Made by a program: the position numbers and the translations under genes. Positions 44,076 to 56,500 of a stretch of DNA of 64,000 nt are shown piece after piece; within the stretch, counting starts at the first letter, position 1; each line of letters opens with the position of its first letter. The notes beneath the pieces are model-generated. The model saw nothing but the letters and a program-made list of their open reading frames with translations, made no database searches and was not told the DNA's origin. The stretch is taken from contig QRDG01000026.1 in assembly GCA_012064385.1 (NCBI GenBank), positions 356,868-420,867 of the forward strand, given 5' to 3'. Origin of the DNA: Puccinellia tenuiflora. Lineage: Eukaryota; Streptophyta; Magnoliopsida; Poales; Poaceae.

Positions 44076-44444
44076 TGTTACACGCGATAGCAAAACAACG
44101 ATAAAGTAAAGCAAGATCAAACTAACGGGAACACGAGATTTTAACATGGAAAATCCTTCGAACAAGGAAGAGAAAAAATCACAGGCGTCAACCAGCAATA
44201 CTTCACTATTTTGGGTGAGGTTACAAACGCGCCGGGATTTACAATATGTGACTTATCCCGTGCGGCGGCTTAAAAGAGGTACTTATAGGCGGTCCTGACC
44301 TAACTAGGTCGGAAAGGATGAATCCAACTCCAACTCGGTAACAACTCGGCAAGGATGAATCCAACTCCGCATCGCTCACGCTCTGCTCGTCAGAAGCTGG
44401 CGGCCTTATCTGTCTAACCGGATTTGGATCACCATAAGATAACA
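44076..44444 (-). repeat. solo LTR, 369 bp, probably Copia
   Basis: TGTTA...TAACA termini with 5-bp flanks CTAGC (44071-44075) and CTAAC (44445-44449), a target duplication with one mismatch. The minus-strand reading has a transcript-leader look toward its end. Without it and one target copy, the RNase H frame is continuous, which supports the boundaries. Confidence 0.8.
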
Positions 44445-44717
44445 CTAACTCAGAAGAGTCGCGCACAGGGTCTGTAATACACCGTACTATAGTAGCATTA
44501 TCAGTTTCAACGACAATCGGCTCCACACTCCACTACAATGCCAAAGCAATTCCTTCTATGCATGCGCAGAACTCTGCTTCAAGAGCAGAGCGGCACTGGT
44601 TGAGCCATCTTGAAGAAGAGAAGATGATCTGCCCCGTAGAACTTCGCAGAATCATCCCTGCACCCGCTGAACCATCCGCAGACAAATATGAGCCATCCAC
44701 ATCTTCAAGTCGCGGCC

Positions 44718-45469
44718 TTTTCTCCCTAAACATAAAGATATGCAAAACCATGTGGCTCCACGTGCGTATGGAATATGGATGAACACGTGCACAATAGTGT
44801 GAGCGAAACACTGAAACCCCTCCTATAACCTTGTAAAGGTGTAACCCTACATGCATACAAAACGACCGACGCCGGCTGCTATGCAAAGCTCGTGGTTTGT
44901 TTGGGAACATATGATTTTCACGTCTCCACCAAGGTAATATTGTTTACAAGAAGTTTTTGGCAAGAAACTATAGGTTAATTGTCTTAGAAACTTATCGGAA
45001 AATCTTGCGTTCCAAATACAATTTCGATGCTCGGTTTTTTTGCAGGGTATTGCTACAAGCTAGAACTTCTAGCATTTTCCCCCATCACTCTTATGACACA
45101 ACATCGCATACCCAACACATTGGATACTCATATCAAGGTTTTCACCCAAAGCTGATGCCTCACCACAATGACCGGATCCGTTGCGCGGACAGATGAAAGT
45201 TGAAATGCATAACTAAAACATGGATGAAGAACTTGGGTACGACGTTGTGGCACCATTACACGAAGCCATGGAGGACATGTGTAATGGAGAGAGGCACTGC
45301 GCTAAGGGGTCACCAGGATGAATTCTGGATCGATATGAGATGTTTTCATCACTGTGACCTACCACATTGGCCATCAAACCATGGTCTTAGTCTAGCTAGG
45401 ATGATCGAAGTGTTGGCCGCCACCAATATGGCAGTACCACATGGTTAGCCAGGTGGGAGACCACCATGC
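44718..45469. other. no recognisable gene
   Basis: Host sequence of the Sirevirus-like insertion. It continues beyond it at 60327. Short ORFs only. Confidence 0.4.
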
Positions 45470-46596
45470 CAACCTGAAAGAGCATGGTTGCCCCCATGTG
45501 TTGTTTTGGTAATTAATGACAAACTCTATGGACTAATGTGTGCCTTGAGTTATATTTGCAGTGTTGGTCCATAAGGAATGCGTGGACTCCATATGTTGGA
45601 GTCAATGCTAAAAGAAGAAGACTATATGTTGATCAAGGCTAAGTGCAAGTTGATCAACATACAAGATTAGGGCATGTTAAGAAGAAGATCATTCGTTGAT
45701 CAAGATCCTATGTTGTCCATGGTGGATGGCGTCACGTGGTGATCATCATCAAGATAAAGGCCATGTGAAGATATGTCGAAGAGTGTCTCTCCCATCTTGG
45801 TGTATGGGGGAGCAATATGCGTGTCTTCACCAAGCGGAGCAAAATCAAGATAGGTGATCCACTTGAGAGTAGATCAAGATCGTCATCATCTAGCTCAAGT
45901 GGAATGCGCAAGGCAAAGGTATGATCTTGTTAGGGTTTCTATTTTACCGGTCTCGCAGTGTAGTTGGGAGACCGGGTTTTAGGATAGGTAACCGTACTAT
46001 CAAGAGGGGCTCTCAAGTGAGCTTTAGCTTATCGGTCGTAGAGAGCTCAAACCTTTGCATCCTTGCCATCATCTTTATTGGTTCCTATTTGGCTCTTATC
46101 GTGGTGTGGTATTGGTGCTTGTCATGCTTGTCATGACAAGGCCAAGGTCACCGAAAACGGTTTTCATATGTGTTCCCTATTGAGTTTTCGGTGTCGGAGA
46201 TTTTGCCGGTCCATCTATGCGGAAGGTTTCACTCTTCCATTTAGTAGCAAAATCTCCCTTGCTTGGTTTCAATATTTTCACTTGTTAGTGGATAGCATTT
46301 GTCGTCCTCTTTCCAACAAAAGTGGTTTTGTGTCATTCGGACTTCATTTGCAAAAGATATGGTTTTCCGGTTTCTAATAGAAAGGTTTTACCTCTCATCA
46401 TTTGGTTTTACCATATGTTGTTGAACAATGATGTTTCTATGTATATTCTTGTAGTGCTCGTTGTGACGATTCCAACGAGTCCAAGTTTACCGAAAACGGA
46501 GTTCGTATGTGGAAGATATTGCGTTTTCGGTATCGGAAGTTTTTAGACAGATTATTAAAAACGAAAAAGAAAAAGGGGGGGCTGCCGGCCTCACCT

Positions 46597-46869
46597 CCGG
46601 CCTGGGCCGGCTCCCAGGCCGGCCCGTTCGGGCGCCACCCCGGCCTCACGCCGGCCTGGGCCGGTTCACCGGCCGGTTGCTTCGGATGGACTCCCGGCCT
46701 TCATGCCGGCCTGGGCCGGCTCCCAGGCCGGCCCACCCGGGTGGCCGCCGGCCCGCACCAAACTCTTCTTCACCCGTCGGCCTGCCTGCCGGCCTGGGCC
46801 GGCTCCCAGGCCGGTCCTTGCGGGTGGAGCTCCGGCCTGCCTGCCGGCCTGGGCCGGCTCCCAGGCCGG
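46597..46869. repeat. palindrome cluster in LTR1
   Basis: Five inverted repeats with arms CCGGCCTGGG and CCCAGGCCGG around a 6-base loop start at 46597, 46651 (variant right arm), 46706, 46789 and 46844. The same cluster is in LTR2 (about 58325-58597). Confidence 0.93.
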
Positions 46870-46928
46870 GCTGCTTTCCTTTGTTTTTTGGCTGCGCGCA
46901 AAATAACCCAACGACTCCATTTTTGGAG

Positions 46929-46946
46929 CCCCTATTTAAGGGGCTT
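46929..46946 (+). promoter_or_regulatory. LTR TATA-like box framed by an inverted repeat
   Basis: AGCCCC-TATTTAA-GGGGCT lies just downstream of the palindrome cluster. The same sequence is in LTR2 near 58655-58673. It is the best core-promoter candidate of the LTR. Confidence 0.55.
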
Positions 46947-48073
46947 CTTCCCCAAAAATAAAAGAATCTTTTGCCAACTTCTTGAGCTATTCTTCCTCTC
47001 CATTGTTGACCTTCTCAAGCTTGGCTTTCTCTCAATCTCTCCGATAGTTGTTGCTACCTTTTGAGAGAAAAGAGAGAGGAGATTTAGATCCGTGTTTCCA
47101 CCAATTGATTTCTCCTCTAAGTGAGGAGAACACCTTGGATCTAGATCTTTGGAGTTTCTTTGTGTTCCTCCTTTGTTCTTCCTCCCTAATCCCTCCCAAG
47201 CATTAGTTGCTTTGGTTGGATTCGGGTTGGAAGAACTTGACCACTTAGTGTGTTCTTGCCACTGCATTAGTTGCATCGGTTTGAGTTCTCCACGGTGATT
47301 CGTGGGAAGTGTAGTTGAGAAGCTTGTTTCTCTTGGGTACTTTGGTTTCCTAGAGCTTGTTCCTCTAGGGCACGTTGGTACCCTAGACGGTTTGATTTCT
47401 CGGAGTCTTGGTGGCTTACGGGATTTGTTGGGAGCCTCCAATTGTGGAGTGTGGCTCAACCTTGTTGCTTCGGAGCTTTGGTAGCTACGAAGATATTTCC
47501 GGGAGCCATCAATTGAGTTGTGGTGTGTGCCCCGGCCTTGAGCATCAAGTCTTGGCGGCTCGGTGCATTTGGTGAAGACCCTCCAACTTGTGGAGTGAGC
47601 TTCACCCTTGTAAAGGTTCTAGTTGTCAACTTCAACGGCAACATAGTGACAAGTGCCTCGCCACATTGGTGGTAAGACACAACGGAGATACGGTGTGCCA
47701 TATCAAGGCTACTCGGTGTTTCACATTGGTGAACACCGCGCCGCTCCAACGGAGACTAGCTTCCATTGGGAAGTGAACTTCGGGATAAAATCATCGTCTC
47801 CAAGTGCCTCGGTATTTCTATCCCGAGCTTCTTACTTATGCTATTTACTTTGTGATAGACATTAAGCTTAAAGTCATATATCTTTCTATCACCTAGTTGA
47901 TCATATTGCTTAGCATAAGTTGTTGGTGCACATAGGTGAACCTAGCTAGTTTAGGTTTTGGCTTGATAAATTAAACGTTAGTTTTATTCCGCATTTATCC
48001 AAGCCTTAACCGTAATAATTTTAAATCGCCTATTCACCCCCCCCCCTCTAGGCGACATCCGTGTCCTTTCAAT

Positions 48074-48085
48074 TGGTATCAGAGC
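48074..48085 (+). other. primer binding site (initiator Met tRNA)
   Basis: TGGTATCAGAGC, the standard Copia PBS, two bases after LTR1. Confidence 0.93.
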
Positions 48086-48126
48086 GGGTTCTCTCTTTAT
48101 AGGGCTTCACGACCTAGAGAGTAAAG

Positions 48127-51100
48127 ATGTCGTCTAGTGGTTTAGTGCACAATGATTCTTTAATATTTGATGGCACTAATTATAATGATTGGAGAAATCG
48201 CATGCTAGATTATTTTCGGGACATTGATCCATGTATAGAGCAAATTCTAGATATGGGTTTTTCTCCTCTAGAGGATGAGGAAAATTCTTATCTAGATGAT
48301 GAAGCTTCTAAAGTGATTTTCAAGTCTTTGAGTAATGCAGTTGCTTTGTCGATCTCTCCTTATCGGAATGGCCATGAGCTATGGACCAAGCTTCAAGACA
48401 ATTATGGTGTGTCCATGGATAGTGAGAATGATTGTTCTCACTCCACCTCCGGGCGTAATGAGTTCTCAACTTCTTCTACCTCACCTACATGTGGCAAGCC
48501 ACAAAATAATGCAATGGTGAGTAGGGATAAATTTTGCAATAATGATAGTGAGCTTCTTTTAGATAATATTTCATCTCTATCTCATTGCAATGATTTATCT
48601 TTGGACTTAAACACATCTAGAACTATAAATGTTTCACATGCTTGTGTTGATAGTCCTTGCATATCTTCTAAATCATCAAGTAGTGATGATCATAACAATA
48701 ATGTTGATGATGAAGAAGATGATGCTTACTTTAATAAGAAAGGTTTAATGGTTCTTAATGCTCTTTCAAAGAATGAAAATGCTTGTGAGAACCTACATGA
48801 AATTATGAGCACCCTTATTGAACGAGGGCTTACTATTGAAAATTTAGAAGCTCGTGAAAATGAAAGTCTTAGCCGCGAACGTAATTATGCGAATACAATT
48901 GCGAATCTTGAGCAAGCTCTTGAAGAAATCCAAACCACCAAGAAATCTCTTGACGATACATTTACTCTAGAGTTATCTAAAGTAAATGAAACCCATGATA
49001 GAGCTCTCAAGGTGGCTAATGATTTTAAAATTAAAAATGATGAGCTTGTTGTTGAAATTGTTAGACTTCTTGAGGCTAATGTGAAATTTGAAAAGGATGT
49101 CAAGTCCTTGGAAGATTCTCTTGCACATCTCACTAAGTCTCATGATCAACTCCAAGCTCAATTATTAAAAGAGCTTCCTACTTGTTCTCCCATTGCTATT
49201 AATGTTGATGCTTGTGCTACTAACTCTATTTCTTGTGAAGCATCCATTTTAAAGGAGAATGTTGAGCTAAGGGCTCAAGTTAAATTGCTAACTAGCAAAT
49301 ATGGTATATTGGAAGAAAGCCATGAGAAGCTCTCGAGCTCTCATGAAGATCTTCTCGTATCTCATGATAAGCTAAAGTTAGCTCATGAGGCTAATACTAC
49401 CAAGGTAATACCTAGTGAACCTCATGTGGACAATGGCACAACCTCTACTAAAAATGTTACAATGCCATGTGCTAGTCCTTGTAATTCTTCATCTCACACT
49501 AGTGGTAAATCATATGTTGAATTACATTTTGTGCCTAGTTGCTCTAACAATGAAGCCTCAACTTCCACTAGTACTTGTGTAGCTACTAACCTTATAGGGA
49601 AGACTAAAGAGCACAAGGCACAAGCCACTTCTTTGAAGAAAGATGTGGAGAAGCGTCATAAAGGGAAGGCCACATTTGACAACATGTTGAGTGTGCAAAA
49701 ATCCCCCAATGACAAGAGTGGACTTGGATTCAACTCCAATATCAAGAACAAGTCCAAGAGTAGCAATAAGAAGGGCCAAGAACAAGTCAATCACTCGGCC
49801 AAGATTGTTTGCTTCAAGTGCAAAATTGAAGGGCATCATGTTAGGGATTGCCCAATGAAGAAGAAGCCTCTTAGTGAGAAGCAATTAGGGAAGCGGCCTA
49901 TTGTTCAATCTCATGCTCAACCTCGGGTTGAACAAGGGCCACCTCCTAAGAAGACTCAAGTCATTGCTCCTCAAGTTAAGGAGCCTATTAAGAAGAAAGA
50001 AAAGAGTCGATATTGCTACTTATGCCGTGAGAAAGGTCACTTGGCTTCTTCATGCACTAATGGTACTCTATCCAACCCCATAATTGTAACAGCCCTACTT
50101 TTGGTTATGAAAAATACCAATAATTTTTCCACTTTTTGCATATATGTTTGCATCATGGCATCCCTTTTTAATTGCTTGTGTTAACAAACCACCAAATGGG
50201 AAAACAATGAAATGAGGGAGGCCAAACTCCCCACATCCTTTATCTCTTGAAATACAAACTGTGGTGTAACCCTTGTCTTGGCAAGTGACCTTGTGGTCCA
50301 AAAAGTTCCCCAAGTTTACTCTTTTGCAAAGGAACCAAATGGTTGGCCTCCAATGTGTTTTCAACTTCAACTCCAAAAGTGGTTCCTATCCTCGGTTATT
50401 GGTAAGCCATGTCATGATGCTCAAAGGCCCAAGTAAATGTATGTTGAGCTAGTTTACCTAGTGGGGAAACTCCCAGAATTTTTGCATATTTTCTGGAAGT
50501 GTTTTGGAGCCCTTGTCAAATTTCAGTTTTTCTGCCATGTTATGTTCATTCGGAATGACCCGGAAATTTCCGGATCTGTTCCGGGCCAGTCGGAATTTTC
50601 CGGACCCATCCGGAAAATTCCGGGTGAAGCACAGTGGCGACAGGACGCACTGGCGCCATGCCGCCACCTCCTTCGCGCCCATGCCGCTGCCACCGTGGCT
50701 TCACCTGCTCCCCGCTCGACGCCGTGGCCCCCCCTCAAGGACAAGGAGACCACCACGACGCCCTGCTCCTTTTCCCCTGCTCTCCTCGTTCCCCTCTTTC
50801 TCTCCCGAGGCCGTGCATCCCATTGCCGCCGTAGCCGAGCACGCCGTCGTCGTCGGAGAGAGTGCGAGTTAGATCGACGACCACCACCAGCGGCGCCGCA
50901 TCCTCTCCTCCCTCCCAGGCCAAGGAATCGGCCCGGGACCGGCCGGAGCAACGCCGGCGTCTCCGACACCGTCCGCCACCGTCCGAGCCCCGCCGGCTCG
51001 ATTCGGTTGCCGCCGCTCTTCCCTCGCCTAACCGGTCACGCACGCGAGTCCAGGGTGAGCCCCGCAAGCCCTAGGCCCCTTCCCGTTTTCCCTCTCCCTC

Positions 51101-53536
51101 TCCTTCTTGCTCGCGTCGAGCGAGTTCCCGCCGCCGCCGTCTTTTTCTTCTCAGAATCGAGTCGTCCGGAATCGCCCGGATTATTCCGGATCGATTCCGG
51201 GTCGACCGGATTTTTCCGGACCTTTCCGGACGAATTCCGAAACCCTTACAGAAAGTTTTGGAGGTCACCTCGGATTTGGCTCGGAATGAGCCCGGATTAT
51301 TCCGGACCATCCGGAATATTCCGGCCCAATCCGGATGAATTCCGAACCAAGCTGAAAACTTGTGAACTTTGTAATTTGACTTCTTTTCGTTAAATCTTGC
51401 AAATGGTGTACCATTTTGATCAGTGTTTCAGATGCTACCTAAATATACTAGTACCACCTCATGACAACAACTTGCCCTTGTATATTAATCATGTCATGTT
51501 CATGCATATCTTAGCCATTTCTAAAATAATGTAATCTCTATGAACATTTGGACATTAATTTAAATATGAGGTGTTTTCCAAATAATTTCCTTAATTATTT
51601 GGCTCCCCATTTAATTGTGCCCTTAAGTTATATAATGGAATCCTTGCATAAATTTTTGACATGTCATCATGTGATTGAGCTTTGCCTCTTGAGTTGTGTG
51701 ATTTATGTGTTCTTTGCTTTTCTTTTGGGCATCGATAGATTCCGGAGTCGAGGTTACCGATAACTACCCCGACGATCAATACTACGCGCCCGGGCAGCAA
51801 GGCAAGAGATAACCTAACCTTCTTGGCATCTAGCATCCTATGCTTTTATCAAATTATTTTATCCACCATAATATTGCATGCGGTTCAAATGTCTTTTGGG
51901 TAAATAATAGGGAATCCTATGAATGCATGTTTTCCCCGAGCCAATCACATGTACCCCTACCTATGAACCCTAGTGTTGATGTGTTGGCCGGATACAATTA
52001 TAATTGTTGGTTATATGCTTAGCCATGCTTAGACATGCTTAGTTGAAATGCTAGAAATGCCCGTTATTGAATTCCATATTTATTGATGATGATGGAATGA
52101 TTCGGGCATGGTGGATGAATGTAAGGCTTAATTAAATTGCTAAAGGCTTGGATGAGTTGCCCTCGGGGAGGGTGGTTTGCCTCATTCTTGCCGCCCAGGC
52201 TGAGAGTGCTTTTAGCTAGAACCAAGAAAATGAGCGTGCTTCCGGAGGTGGGGGCATATGGAACCCCCTTTGACCGAATAAGTTGTGAGGGGCTTGTCAA
52301 GGGTCCTCTAGTTCGAGTTTTCCATTTGCGCGTGAGGTGTGTGGGTGGAAAAAGGAACGAGGATGGTGGTGTTTAGGAATGTGGCCGCGGGGCAGGGCGC
52401 TGAGAGCGCTGATCCTGTCCTTCCGCACACTGATGGTCCTTGAGTAAGCCTCATGCAATGTAAAGGTCTAACCGCGCCCGTTCGCCGGCCTTCCCCGGAA
52501 GAGGGCCACCTAGGTGAGCCGGACGGTTACCGATGGGTAAATTAGTACACCCCTGCAGGGTTTAATCTTTTCGAAAAGCCGTGTCCACGGTTATGGACAA
52601 ATTCTTGGGAAAGGCGGATTAGCTCATAGATAATGTTAACCTAATTGATATGGCAGCTAGAGGTTGCATAATAAACTTGTGATAAAGGTTCATTTCCTCG
52701 AGGGTGAGTCGAGGGAGTGCCTTTGTGTGAGATGAGTGGTGATGGTTATAAGTAGGTTCAGCGAGAACCGAAGATGATAATGATACTCTCTTACCCCTTT
52801 GTAAAATACTCTGATTAGACGAATGCCATGGGTCAATTATATTCTTGTTTATGAAACTTAGCTTTATGCAAAAGAAATACATATAAAGCTTTAGAGCCTC
52901 CGTCAGTCATTGGGCCTATATCGCCCTACTAAACTTGCGAGTACGTCGTACTCAGTCTCTCTTTGCTGCCTTTATGTATTTGTATTTCAGAGGAGGACGA
53001 CGCCGAGCAACTAGGTGGGTTCTTCGTTGACGTCGACTACTAGTCTGGGGTTCCCAGGTGGCAGCTTGGGACCGTGGAACAAGCTGGCTTGGGTGATGTT
53101 TATCTGTAGGCCTCTTAGGCCATAATTTGCTTCTTGTTGTATTAGACAACGCTACTTCGCTTCCGCTTGTTGAATTGTAGGATCTGTGATCCTTTTGCCT
53201 TGTAATATTTGTATTCTTCTCATTATATGAGTTGCTATATGTTTTGTGTCGTAGAGTCATGCTTTGTGCCAGTTCTGTTCCACAAGTCTCGATCTTTGTT
53301 TTATACATTGATGGTTGTGTAGAATACATAGCCTCTCTGTATAATTCCGGGGTCGGGGCGCTACAATAATAGTTGATGATGTTTATTCTCTTAGGAAGGA
53401 TAGGGTTGGCAATGTGTTTGCCAAATATGTGGGGACTCAAAGTGGTGTCAAGAAAAGAACCATTTGGGTTGCCAAGCCTATTGTGACTAACCTTTTAGGA
53501 CCCAACTTGGTTGGGGACCAACAAGCTCAAACTTGA
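48127..53536 (+). CDS. gag: Copia gag, 707 codons, split by a solo LTR
   Basis: Coding parts are 48127-50084 and 53371-53536. They are in the same frame if the solo LTR (50085-53365) and one ATAAT are discounted. The N-terminus (LIFDGTNYNDWRNRM ... ELWTKLQDNYGV) is the DUF4219/UBN2-type Copia capsid. A long middle part is rich in Asn, Ser and coiled-coil heptads. Two zinc knuckles follow, CFKCKIEGHHVRDC (about residue 561) and CYLCREKGHLASSC (about 629). The capsid protein would package element RNA. As assembled, translation would stop about 33 codons into the inserted LTR (50182-50184), leaving both knuckles intact. Confidence 0.9.
50085..53365. repeat. solo LTR, 3,281 bp, gypsy (Tekay/Del-like), inside gag
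   Basis: TGTAACAGCCC...GGGGCGCTACA with ATAAT duplicated at 50080-50084 and 53366-53370. Length, TGTAACA-type termini and the CGAGTACGTCGTACTC block near 52940 recall Tekay/Del LTRs. No internal domain or coding region. Lineage is tentative, boundaries are firm. Confidence 0.88.
50565..51345. repeat. TCCGGA-rich blocks in the solo LTR
   Basis: Two clusters, about 50565-50625 and 51165-51345, are packed with TTCCGGA, ATTCCGG and related palindromic cores separated by a few bases. They flank a GC-rich block with overlapping open frames on both strands that I take as non-coding. Confidence 0.8.
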
Positions 53537-56500
53537 TCAATAGGTTGTGATGGAGGACATTGGAGACTTGGCTATCATTGAAGAATTAAGGGATCTTCTT
53601 GATTATTATTTCCACAAGTCAAGTCATTTGGATTATATTATCATATCTCATATCCAATGCTCCTTCTTGCGGTAACTTATATTTAAATTATATACATTGA
53701 AAGTTGCTTGCTCCCTAGCATGTGTTAGTTTTGTTCCTAGCATGTGCTTGTATATGTTGTGCTTATTACTTACCTTGAGTAATCAAGTTTGTGTATGTTA
53801 ATGTGCGCTCCATATATGTGTAAACTTTGTGTTGAGTCCTTATTGGATCTTGTGTTGATTTCAATGGGCTCTTTTGAGAAATTAATGGACTATCCCATTT
53901 TGGGGGAGTGATATGCTTTGTGCACTTCACTAACCTAAAAATGTGTGTATATGAGTAACACCACCGAGTATTGATATATCAAGATTATCTAGTAACTATG
54001 TGGTGTGTCATGCTCATGAGAAATTCAAATTCTATAACATCCATTAATTATCTCTAGTTGATTTTATTTGCCTCTTGCTTCGATAAAAAGAATTATCACA
54101 TTATGGGGGAGTAATAAGCTATGTGCATATTAAAATCCTATAAAATGTGAACATTTGAGGTTTTGCCACTTAGATTTGATATTGTCAATTATCTTATTTC
54201 TATGTGGCATATTAGCTCGAACAAGTTCCAATTTGCTCTCTAGCTATCTTTTGGGTCTTGTTCGTGTGTGTTTGCTTGGTGTGGTTTTTCTCTAATGTGC
54301 ATCTCCATACATTAGTTGAGAAACCATTTGTTCCATATTATTCTAACCATGGCCTTGCCGGTTGGTTTGAATAGTTGGAACTACCAACAAACCTTATTAA
54401 AACATGGTGTTTTATTTCTTATCTCTTGCCATATGTTTTATCTTGTGAGGATATCCTTGAATACATCTTATCATCGGGAAAATAATTTCAAATGGTCACT
54501 GTCCTTGGACAATCCATATTTATGTTTGTGATAGAATATTTTTGATTATCCTTACATTGGCATTGTCTTTCATGTGTCCCATATCGTGCCAAAATATTTA
54601 TTTTGACTCCCTTTGCCTTCCTTGCCTCTTGCATGGATCCTAATTTTCAAATTGGTAGTGTTTAGTGTTGTAAATAAAATATGAAGAGTAATGATCCCTT
54701 GTGCATGCATTTTGTATTCAAATGCAAATATCAAAATAATGCATGAATCTTGGGGGAGCATTTCTTTTTACTTAGAACACTATCCTATCTATCACTATTT
54801 GATCCTTTCAATTGGCATTTGATTTCTATCGTATGTGTTTATGGAAGACAAATCTTTTTCCCTTGATGCTTTGTGCCATCATGAAAAGTATAGAGGGTGC
54901 CTGGTTTATTTAGTGTAACCTCGCTCTCTTTTGGGAGTCTTGCCTTCTCATCTCTTGTTTTATGTTTATCCTATAGAATGAGAAAACCCTTTGAGCATAT
55001 CTTTTTCTTTCATCTTATATGCTCATTGGCCTTGCCTAGGTACCTTCAATTGGTATTAATTGGAATTTAATATCTCCTCCATAGATATTTGTTTCAATTG
55101 ATATTTATTGTGAGAATTTTGATACCTTACTACTTTATTTTACTTTACTTGATTCCGGTCAAGTATTATCCTCTTCTTGGTATCTTGTCTCCTAGTTGGT
55201 ATCTTATTTTTCAATTGGTGTCTTATCTCTCATGTGTTGTTTGATTTGATTCCTATTGATATCACACTTCATGTGTTGAAGTGTTTTGGAATCATTCACA
55301 TGTTGATTTGTTTCTGTCCTCAATCATATGTTGATTTGGATTTTGATATAATTTGGACAACCTTGTTGTGTCACACTTTGGTGTGCTCTCTTCTTGGTTT
55401 ACTTAGTGTTTTGTCCAAATTGTATCTCTTTCGGTTCTTGTAAGTCCATGCATGCATATTTACTAGTATACTTATTTTATGGCATGCTAGTCTTTCTTGA
55501 TCCAATATATAGGGGATACTCCTCCAAATCCTAAATCGGCTAAGATGTGCATGAAATTCAATTTCATATCTATATGCACATATTTATGAGGAGTGTTTCC
55601 TATGTATTGTAGTATATCTAACTACTATGGAACCCAATGAGTTTGGGAACCATGTTGTACTTGAATTTTGTTTTAGGTACAATGGAGATGCATTGGATGC
55701 TTGCCTCAGTTATAAGGAAGGTGTTCTCACCATGTGATTATCGGAGTCAAGCTTTGATGATAAACAAAAATTCTCATCTTCATCATCACCAATGCTATTT
55801 CGGTAACAAGTATCTATCCCATGCATATTTTTCTTGTATTCAACCTTGTGTAGGTTGCCCCTTGGCATGAAAACTTTAAATGTACAATTGTTGTGGCTTT
55901 GGCTCTTTCCTTCACTTGGTATATCTTTGTGATATTTGTGATGGAAGTGCAAAAATCTTTTTCTTCAATTGGTATTATTTTTTGTGATGCTTGTTGCCTA
56001 TCTCAAAGCATCTTCACTATCTCTGGTTCCCTTAGTGATATGTGTGATGTCTTTGATATTTTTGAAGTTCATATATACAATCAGATAAATTTGAGCTATG
56101 TGCTATGCTTTTATGCAATAATCTCTTTTTGTATATTCATGACTTCCTTTTGGTTACCATAGTCTTCTTTCTTCGACCATTTTATATGTGCAAGTTTCTT
56201 TGTCGATGAATATCATTGTCTACTTAGAAACCTATACATATGAGAGAGGTCACCTTTTATTTAGTATCCTACTTTCCTTCAAGCCACCTTGTCTTTTATC
56301 TATAATTCTTTGGTGGCTCCAAGTGTGTCTTGTGAGTGCTTCTCTTATTTCTATTCGCACCTTTGCACACTCACATTCCATTGAAGATCCTTTTTTTGCT
56401 CATCACGGTGAGTATGTTAATTTTGTTGCCTAAATGCTTTCACTAGCTCTTGGATTTTTCAATTGGCTTTAGTTTCCAATTAGTATCCTTGAGCTTGTGA

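Larger units (their letters stand above)
41790..44704 (-). mobile_element. 5'-truncated LINE tail with RNase H domain, itself split by two insertions
   Basis: TCAAGTCGCGGCC is duplicated at 41777-41789 and 44705-44717, and 7 T at 41790-41796 form the inverted tail. Without the Harbinger element and the solo LTR it would be about 490 bp. It lies next to the retroposon ending at 41757. Confidence 0.85.
41797..44704 (-). pseudogene. RNase H (RVT_3-type) domain of the LINE, in two pieces
   Basis: The minus strand opens with VDGSYLSADGSAGAG (first catalytic Asp) and RSALEAEFCACIEGI (catalytic Glu). After a TAG at 44533 it continues VETDNATIV (catalytic Asp) to DSSEL. Beyond the solo LTR and the Harbinger element it resumes as AEIKTLLQ ... 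PRNQNSASDALASFG (final Asp). The frame is in register across both insertions if each is counted once with its target duplication. Domains of this type sit at the C-terminus of plant L1-like ORF2 proteins. Confidence 0.85.
45475..48071 (+). repeat. LTR1 of the Sirevirus-like element, 2,597 bp
   Basis: TGAAAGAG...CCTTTCA, bounded by the CAACC flank and by the PBS two bases downstream. Confidence 0.95.

Noticed and set aside
45200..45448. 82-aa ORF before the Sirevirus-like element
   Set aside because: No family resemblance strong enough to claim and no continuation on the far side of the element.
46507..47064. ORF with repeated PAWAGSQAG peptide, also 58235-58792
   Set aside because: It is a read-through of the LTR palindrome cluster. 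All frames across it are open because of base composition, and it lies in a non-coding LTR.
50437..51393. 318-aa ORF in the solo LTR
   Set aside because: Driven by GC content and TCCGGA repeats. Similar open frames on both strands and no domain.
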